Assembly: GCF_000830005.1 (NCBI RefSeq)
Contig: NZ_CP010407.1
Location: 6,398,001 to 6,462,000, forward strand
Source: Streptomyces vietnamensis
Lineage (GTDB): Bacteria; Actinomycetota; Actinomycetes; Streptomycetales; Streptomycetaceae
Reading direction: 5' to 3'
DNA: 64,000 nucleotides
The notes below the pieces were generated by a model that ran no database searches, had not been told where the DNA came from, and was given only the letters and a program-made list of their open reading frames with translations. Shown here one piece after another: positions 58,308-64,000 of this stretch. Numbering within the stretch: position 1 is the stretch's first letter; each line of letters starts with the position of its first letter. The position numbers and the translations under genes are program-made.

Positions 58308-60646
58308 CCGACCAGAACCACCCGACCGACCAGAACCACCCGAGCGACCCGAACCACCCGACAGACGCGAACCCTCCGACCGACGCGCACCACCCGACCG
58401 GCGGGCACCGTCCGAGCGACCCGAACCACCCGACAGACGCGCGCCGTCCGAGCGACCCCAACCCCCCGACCGACCCGAACCATCCGATCGGTCCGGACCA
58501 CCCCGACCACCTGAGCGAGCCACGCCCGCCGACCCATCCGTACTACCAGGAGCTGGAGTTCCTCACCCCCTGGGAGGTGCCGGTCCGCTTCGCCGTCCGG
58601 TACGGCGAGGACCGCCGCCCGCCCGGCCGCCCCGGCGTCCTCGCGCGCCGGGCGACCCTGGGGACGGGCTCGCCCGTCCTCCAGTACCGGCTGGCCTCGT
58701 CCGCGCAGGGCGACTCCGACGCGTACGCCCTCCTGGAACGGGAGGTGACGGCGGCCGTCGCCCTCGAACGGCGGTACGGCACCGCGAAGTTCAGCGCGGT
58801 CTTCGCCCGTGTCGTCGGCTTCGACCTGACCGCCGCCGAGCCCTTCGTGCTGTACCGGCCGCCGTCGCCGACCGCACGTCCGCTGTCCGAGTGGGCGGGA
58901 CGCCTCGGCGCCGAGGACCAGGAGCGCATCACCGGCCAACTCGCCATGGCCGTACGGCTCCTGGGCGGGGCCGAGCTCGTGCACCGGGCCATCGGACCCG
59001 ACACCGTACGGTGGGACGGCGCCCGGGTCCGGCTCTGCGAGCCCTACGCGGCGCAGCGCACGGGGGAGCCCCGCGAGCCCTTCGGCGGCGCCCCCTGGGC
59101 CTCGCCCGAACAGCGCGCGGGCCGGGGCACCGCCGACCCGCGCGACGACCTGTGGTCCGTCGCCGAACTCGCCTACCACCTGCTCGCCGGACGCCCCGAC
59201 CGGGGCGAAGGGCCCCCGGCGGACCTGGCCGACTACCGCCGTCTCGCCGCCCTCGGGCAGAGCGGCCTCTTCGCCGCGCGCGCGGCGGACCGGCCCCACC
59301 CGGCCGAGCTGCTGCGGCTGCTTCACGTCCCCGACCCGCTCGCCACCGGCGTCGGGGCGGCCGACCCGCTCGACCGCCGGCGTACCGAGTACGACACCCA
59401 GATCGCCAGGAAACGCGCGGCCTCCGGGGGCGCCGAACCCCACCGGGAGGCCGAGGAAGCGCCGTCGCAGGACCCGCGACCGTCGCGTCCCTCCCTCTTC
59501 GACCGGATCTTCGGCGGCGGGGGCGAATCCCTCCGGCCGGTCGCGCCCGAACCGGTGGCGGAACCGCTCCCGTCCGTGCGGAGCCGCAAGTGCCCGCACT
59601 GCCTGCTCCCCGTCGAGTACGACGAACGGTTGCTCGTCACCATCGACGCCAAGGGCAACCGGATCCCGCTCGACCTCAGCGCCGAACGCCGCTCCGGCCA
59701 CGTCGCCGACGCCCTGCGCAAGGCCTACCACCTGTGCCCGCACACCGTGGACGGCGAGGAGGAACACGAACTCCCCGTCCCCTACCTCACCAACGGCGAA
59801 CCGCTCTCGATCGCCCTCGTCGGCAGCTCCTCCGTCGGCAAGACCCACCTCCTCGCCGCCATGCTCGGCGAGGTCGAACTCGGCGGCCTCGAACCGTACG
59901 GACTCAAATGCCGGCCCCTCAACCCGGAGGTGCACCGCACCTATCTGCACGAACGCGTCCAGAGCCTCCATCAGGGGCGGCAGCTGGGCCGTACCGGACA
60001 GCAGACCTTCGCGCGCTTCGCCGACGGCCTGCTCGTCCAGGCGGGCGGCGCCACGCCCCGGCCCGTCGTCTTCTTCGACCTCGCGGGCGAGGACCTCGCG
60101 CAGGACGGGGAGGTCGGCCGCTTCCTCATGGGCGTCGACGCGTTCGTCTTCGTCCTGGACCCGCTGCGCGCCCTCCGGCTGCCCGGCCTCGACCCGGTAC
60201 GCGAACAGAGCGGGCTGCGGCGGCGCGACCTCGGCGACGAGGCCTTCGCCACCGTCCTCAACCGCATCCCCCGGCAGCGCGGCGGACTCGTCGCCGCGCC
60301 CGCCGCGCTCGCCGTCAACAAGAGCGACCTCGTCCGCTTCGAACCGGTCGTCGACCGCTGGCTCGGCCGGGCGCTGCCCGGCCGTCACGACCCCGCCGCG
60401 CTCCGGGAGGAGAGCCGCGACGCGTACGCCTTCCTCGCCCACCACGCCAGCGCCGCCTGGCTCAAGCCCTTCGACGACTGCGCCGACTGCACCCTGCACT
60501 TCGTCGCCGCGACCGGCGGGCAGGCGCGCGGCGACCGATTTCCGCACGGGGCCCGGCCGCGCCGGGTCCTCGCGCCGCTGCTGTCGCTCTTCGCCCGGTG
60601 CGGGCTGCTGCCCGGGGCGGAACCTACGGAGGGGATCGTCCGATGA
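58304..60646 (+). CDS. Pseudokinase-zinc ribbon-GTPase fusion (DO-GTPase-like)
   Basis: 780 residues. Part 1 (~1-85): repeats of N-H-P-T-D-P. Part 2 (~90-350): protein-kinase-like fold; the catalytic loop reads H-R-A-I-G-P-D-T-V (HRD Asp replaced by Ala) and the DFG position reads L-C-E-P, but the C-lobe A-S-P-E-Q and D-D-L-W-S-V-A-E-L are kept, so it is a pseudokinase. Part 3 (~427-490): Zn-ribbon-like C-P-H-C and C-P-H. Part 4 (~500-780): GTPase with P-loop V-G-S-S-S-V-G-K-T-H, D-L-A-G switch and N-K-S-D base motif. The zinc ribbon plus GTPase resembles the double-GTPase families predicted in conflict systems. Coupled by GTGA/ATGA overlaps. Confidence 0.85.
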   Translation: MTDQNHPTDQNHPSDPNHPTDANPPTDAHHPTGGHRPSDPNHPTDARRPSDPNPPTDPNHPIGPDHPDHLSEPRPPTHPYYQELEFLTPWEVPVRFAVRYGEDRRPPGRPGVLARRATLGTGSPVLQYRLASSAQGDSDAYALLEREVTAAVALERRYGTAKFSAVFARVVGFDLTAAEPFVLYRPPSPTARPLSEWAGRLGAEDQERITGQLAMAVRLLGGAELVHRAIGPDTVRWDGARVRLCEPYAAQRTGEPREPFGGAPWASPEQRAGRGTADPRDDLWSVAELAYHLLAGRPDRGEGPPADLADYRRLAALGQSGLFAARAADRPHPAELLRLLHVPDPLATGVGAADPLDRRRTEYDTQIARKRAASGGAEPHREAEEAPSQDPRPSRPSLFDRIFGGGGESLRPVAPEPVAEPLPSVRSRKCPHCLLPVEYDERLLVTIDAKGNRIPLDLSAERRSGHVADALRKAYHLCPHTVDGEEEHELPVPYLTNGEPLSIALVGSSSVGKTHLLAAMLGEVELGGLEPYGLKCRPLNPEVHRTYLHERVQSLHQGRQLGRTGQQTFARFADGLLVQAGGATPRPVVFFDLAGEDLAQDGEVGRFLMGVDAFVFVLDPLRALRLPGLDPVREQSGLRRRDLGDEAFATVLNRIPRQRGGLVAAPAALAVNKSDLVRFEPVVDRWLGRALPGRHDPAALREESRDAYAFLAHHASAAWLKPFDDCADCTLHFVAATGGQARGDRFPHGARPRRVLAPLLSLFARCGLLPGAEPTEGIVR

Positions 60647-62862
60647 CACGGTCGGAGAACGAGGTCGACCAGATCGTCTTCCGCTGGGACAGCGAGAACC
60701 TCACCGGCAACACCGGCTTCGGACCCGTCGCCTGGTCCGGGCCCCGCGACGAGGCCGAGAACCTCTTCCGGATCTCCGGACCCGTCCTGCGGGCCAGCGG
60801 GGAGGAGACCCGGCCGGCCCTGATCCGGCTCCAGCAGCGGGCGGGCGTGATGCTGATCCGGCGCCTGCCGTTCACGGACGCCGACGGCGGGACGTCCGTG
60901 CTCTGCCACGCCCTCGTCGGCTCGCCCGCCCTCCTCGACCCCGCCGTCTGCCTCGGCCTGCACGCCTGGAACTGGGAGGGCGCGGCCGCCGTGGACCTCG
61001 CCGAGGCGCGCGGCGGACGCCTTCCGGTGGTACGGGAGGAGGTCCTCATACCGGCGACGGGCCGCGGACAGGGGGCGCTCGACGAGACGCTGCCGTACGT
61101 GGCGGAGGAACTCACCGGAACCGTCGCCGAGTTGCTGCGCCACCCCGACGACCGGTTCACCGTCCTGGACGAACGCGGCGACACCGCCTGCGCCGTGCTG
61201 TGGGGGCTGCACAGCATGTTCGAGGCGGTCGTCGACCGCCGCTGGACCTTCGCCACCCACGACACCGTCGAACTGCCCGCGCTCCGCTTCGCGTTCGTCG
61301 GCCGCTGGTCCGGCGCGGCGAGCCGCAACACCGAACGCCGCCGCGTCGACCCGCGCGAACGGTGCGGCGACCGGGCGGAGGAGCTCGCGACCCGGCTCGT
61401 CCGCCACCACCTGCGGGGGGTGGCGGAGGGGGAGGGAAGCGAGTACGCCGTCGGCAGCGCCCTCCACGCGGCCGCCACCGCCCGCCGCACCCCCCTCCTG
61501 GAAACCGCCGCCCGAGCCCTGACCACCCTGGACAAGACGACACGCCCGGCGGACCCATCACCGCGCCGGCGCCAGGGCGCGCCGGACTCCCGGCACCCGG
61601 CCGCGCCGGACGGCCGGCACCCGGGCACGTCGGACTTCGGACATTCGGCCGCCCCGGCCCCCCGGTACTCGAACGCCCCGCGTGCCGCCTACCTCGACCC
61701 GGCGGGTGACGGGCAGGCCGACCCGCGCGGTTCGCAGTACCCGAGCTCCCGGGGCCCGTGGTCCGCCGCCCCCGGTCCGGTTCCGGCACCGGCCCCGTCG
61801 GGCCGGGCCGACGGGGCCGGCCCGGTCGACGCGGCGGCGGTCGACGGTCCGGCCCGCGCCGGTACGGAGCGCCCGGAGTCGCCGGGGCGTCGGCCGGAGG
61901 CCGGTGACCGGTGGGGGACGTCGTGGCCCACCGACCCGCCGGACACCTCGGACGATCACGTGCCCGAGCCGCCGTCCGATCCCGGTCCGGCGCCCCGGAC
62001 CGCGCCCGCGTATCCCCCGGAACCCCCACCGGCGCCCGTACCTCCGCCCCCTTCCGTACCCCGGTCGCCGGCCGAGCCCCCGCCCGCCCCCCGTCCCGCC
62101 GACGAGCCGCACGGCGCCGGTGCCTTCCCCCGGCCCGTGCTGCCGCTCGTCGAGCCGCAGTGGACCGGGCCCGGCAAGGGGGCCAGGCGGCGGCGGTCGC
62201 GTGAGCGGGAGGTCGAGACCTCGCTCGTGCACAAGCTGCCGACCGTGCGCAGCGTCGAGGAGGCGCGGGAGCTCGTCTCGCGGGGCGGCAGCCGCGAGCT
62301 GCTCGACGCGCTGCGCCGCCCCCAGGCGTACGCCGTCGTCACCGTCCTCCTGCGGGAGGTCGCCCGGCGCCTGCCGTCCTGGGGGCATCCGCTGCGCCGG
62401 GAGCTCTGCGATGTGGTCATCCACAGAGAGCTGTGGGCCGTCGCCCCGCCCGCCGCGCGGAACGACCCCGAGGAGCCGGCGGAGGGGCTGCGCGCGGCCA
62501 ACGCCGCCGAGCTGCACCGCTGGGCGGTCCGCCCCTTGCTCGGCCGCGGCGACGCCCCGGTCGGCACGGTCGCCGAGCTGCTCTCGCGGCTCCGGACGCG
62601 CCCGGAGCCGTCCGCCCGGGAGGCGTTCTGGCTGATCGTGGACGGGGAGCGGCCGGGCCTGCCGGACGCGGTCTGGCTGACGCTCCTGAAGGAGGCGTAC
62701 GGCATGCCGCGCACCGTGCACCGCCCGGCGGGGCCCCCGCTCGCCCACCCGGACGACCCCGGCAGCGGCTACACCCGCCGTTTCCTGCGCCGCGCCGCGC
62801 TGCTGATCGGAGGTCTGGTGGTCGCGATCGTCCTGATCGGCGTGGCCCAGTGGGGCAGGTGA
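60643..62862 (+). CDS. GAP1-like (GTPase-associated protein 1) protein
   Basis: 739 residues. The N-terminal region (~1-270) begins V-D-Q-I-V-F-R-W-D and continues T-G-N-T-G-F-G-P-V-A-W-S, which I recognise as the start of GTPase-associated protein 1 (GAP1-N, Pfam), a predicted adaptor found beside double-GTPases in conflict loci. A Pro/Arg-rich linker (~305-500) follows, then a helical region (~510-690) and one C-terminal membrane helix (~713-734). It is the last gene of the operon and overlaps the GTPase gene by four bases, which fits a partner of that GTPase. Confidence 0.78.
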   Translation: MTRSENEVDQIVFRWDSENLTGNTGFGPVAWSGPRDEAENLFRISGPVLRASGEETRPALIRLQQRAGVMLIRRLPFTDADGGTSVLCHALVGSPALLDPAVCLGLHAWNWEGAAAVDLAEARGGRLPVVREEVLIPATGRGQGALDETLPYVAEELTGTVAELLRHPDDRFTVLDERGDTACAVLWGLHSMFEAVVDRRWTFATHDTVELPALRFAFVGRWSGAASRNTERRRVDPRERCGDRAEELATRLVRHHLRGVAEGEGSEYAVGSALHAAATARRTPLLETAARALTTLDKTTRPADPSPRRRQGAPDSRHPAAPDGRHPGTSDFGHSAAPAPRYSNAPRAAYLDPAGDGQADPRGSQYPSSRGPWSAAPGPVPAPAPSGRADGAGPVDAAAVDGPARAGTERPESPGRRPEAGDRWGTSWPTDPPDTSDDHVPEPPSDPGPAPRTAPAYPPEPPPAPVPPPPSVPRSPAEPPPAPRPADEPHGAGAFPRPVLPLVEPQWTGPGKGARRRRSREREVETSLVHKLPTVRSVEEARELVSRGGSRELLDALRRPQAYAVVTVLLREVARRLPSWGHPLRRELCDVVIHRELWAVAPPAARNDPEEPAEGLRAANAAELHRWAVRPLLGRGDAPVGTVAELLSRLRTRPEPSAREAFWLIVDGERPGLPDAVWLTLLKEAYGMPRTVHRPAGPPLAHPDDPGSGYTRRFLRRAALLIGGLVVAIVLIGVAQWGR

Positions 62863-62912
62863 CCCGTGTCGAAAGGCGGGCCAGGGCCGCCCGGCTCCGT
62901 CAGGATGGGCGT

Positions 62913-64000
62913 ATGGGATTCCATGTCGATTCCGAGACCGGGCGGCTGCGCCGCGTCATCCTGCACCGGCCCGATCTGGAGCTGAAGCGCCTCACCCCGT
63001 CCAACAAGGACGCCCTCCTCTTCGACGACGTGCTGTGGGTCCGGCGGGCCCGGCAGGAGCACGACGGTTTCGCCGACGTGCTGCGCGACCGGGGGGTGGA
63101 GGTGCACCTCTTCGGGGACCTGCTGCGCGAGGCCCTGGAGGTGCCGGCGGCTCGCGCGATGGTCCTCGACCGGGTCTTCGACGAGAAGGAGTACGGGCCG
63201 CTGGCGGCCGATCACCTCCGCGCGGCCTTCGACTCGCTGGACGCCGCCGTGCTCGGCGAGGCGCTGGTCGGCGGCATGACGAAGCGGGAGTTCCTGGCGG
63301 CGCACCGGGAGCCGACCTCGGTCCGCTTCCACGCCCTGGACCTGGACGACTTCGTCCTCGGTCCGCTGCCGAACCACCTCTTCACCCGGGACACCTCGGC
63401 CTGGATCTACGACGGCGTCTCCATCAACGCGATGCGCTGGCCGGCCCGGCAGCGCGAGACGGTGCACTTCGAGGCGATCTACAAGCACCATCCGCTGTTC
63501 ACGGGTCCGGAGGCGGGGTCCTTCCACCACTGGTCGGAGGGGCAGGCGGACTATCCGTCGACGATCGAGGGCGGTGACGTCCTCGTCATCGGCAACGGCG
63601 CCGTGCTGATCGGGATGAGCGAGCGGACCACGCCGCAGGCGGTGGAGATGCTGGCCCGTGGAATGTTCGCGGCGGGTTCGGCGCGCACGATCATCGCGCT
63701 CGACATGCCGAAGCGGCGGGCGTTCATGCACCTGGACACGGTGATGACGATGGTGGACCAGGACGTGTTCACGCAGTACGCGGGGCTCGGCATGCTCCGC
63801 TCGTACACGATCGAACCGGGTGACGCGGGGCAGTCCCTGCGGGTCACCGACCATCCGCCGGAGCAGATGCACAGCGCCATCGCGGCGGCCCTCGGGCTTC
63901 AGGACATCCGGGTGCTCACGGCGACCCAGGACGTGCACGCGGCGGAGCGCGAGCAGTGGGACGACGGGTGCAACGTGCTGGCGGTGGAGCCGGGGGTGGT
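62913..64000 (+). CDS. arcA: Arginine deiminase, partial (runs off window)
   Basis: First ~362 residues of about 410. The N-terminus G-R-L-R-R-V-I-L-H-R-P, the P-N-H-L-F-T-R-D substrate loop, the I-E-G-G-D-V strand and H-L-D-T-V-M-T are typical of ArcA, which turns arginine into citrulline and ammonia. The active-site cysteine lies past the window edge. The start is the ATG at 62913; no clear Shine-Dalgarno is seen. It lies 50 bases after the GAP1-like gene in the same direction but belongs functionally to arginine catabolism, not obviously to the operon before it. Confidence 0.94.
   Translation, partial: MGFHVDSETGRLRRVILHRPDLELKRLTPSNKDALLFDDVLWVRRARQEHDGFADVLRDRGVEVHLFGDLLREALEVPAARAMVLDRVFDEKEYGPLAADHLRAAFDSLDAAVLGEALVGGMTKREFLAAHREPTSVRFHALDLDDFVLGPLPNHLFTRDTSAWIYDGVSINAMRWPARQRETVHFEAIYKHHPLFTGPEAGSFHHWSEGQADYPSTIEGGDVLVIGNGAVLIGMSERTTPQAVEMLARGMFAAGSARTIIALDMPKRRAFMHLDTVMTMVDQDVFTQYAGLGMLRSYTIEPGDAGQSLRVTDHPPEQMHSAIAAALGLQDIRVLTATQDVHAAEREQWDDGCNVLAVEPGV

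Noticed and set aside
43202-62862. Conservon-type (cvn) or type VII secretion locus
   Set aside because: No roadblock, DUF742, EsxA or EccC-like genes; the kinase-like part is a pseudokinase fused to a GTPase.

Overview
The window is GC-rich actinobacterial DNA, almost certainly from a Streptomyces chromosome. Third codon positions are nearly all G or C, many starts are GTG or TTG, genes are joined by ATGA/GTGA overlaps, and there is a Streptomyces-type intergenic palindrome at about 42.8 kb. The left part is accessory and biosynthetic. The right part carries RNA repair and a long conflict-type operon.

1-17.1 kb: part of a non-ribosomal peptide locus. A leftward operon reads secreted peptide with two DSQWG motifs > C-PCP protein > PCP-C-A-PCP synthetase > P450 (cut by the window edge). 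Divergent from it are a LuxR-type regulator and then P450 > type II thioesterase > aldo/keto reductase. A two-component system with a clear palindromic operator faces an ABC ATPase/permease pair, probably for export or self-resistance. A decayed thioesterase remnant and a Sfp-type phosphopantetheinyl transferase follow.

17.2-22.05 kb: a conserved hypothetical gene, an ECF sigma factor with a membrane partner, and a hydroxyproline-type catabolic operon (DapA-family lyase, proline-racemase-family epimerase, GntR/FCD regulator).

22.06-30.74 kb: nine tightly packed leftward genes: PaaA/PaaC-like ferritin-fold protein > radical SAM enzyme > ACP > KAS II > FabI-like reductase > KAS III > alpha/beta hydrolase > second phosphopantetheinyl transferase > acyl-CoA/ACP ligase. 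This is a self-contained fatty-acid-like pathway with two unusual metalloenzymes, and I cannot assign it to a known product. Short tandem repeats sit between its first genes.

31.2-38.7 kb: mostly housekeeping-type genes (aminotransferase, hotdog thioesterase, SepF, ATPase, MazG-like, LLM oxidoreductase, homocysteine methyltransferase).

38.75-42.76 kb: a translationally coupled Hen1-Pnkp RNA repair pair, closed by a large hairpin.

43.2-62.9 kb: a Crp/Fnr-type regulator and then a nine-gene, almost gap-free operon: class III nucleotide cyclase, P-loop/helical-repeat protein, SPFH-like protein, small membrane protein resembling the Pycsar effector PycTM (DUF5706), secreted/anchored vWA protein, tubulin/FtsZ-superfamily protein, membrane protein, pseudokinase-zinc-ribbon-GTPase fusion, and a GAP1-like protein. 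The parts match families linked by comparative genomics to NTP-dependent conflict systems, and the cyclase plus PycTM-like protein adds a Pycsar-like signalling pair. This is my leading candidate for an undescribed immunity or stress system. An arginine deiminase gene runs off the right edge.
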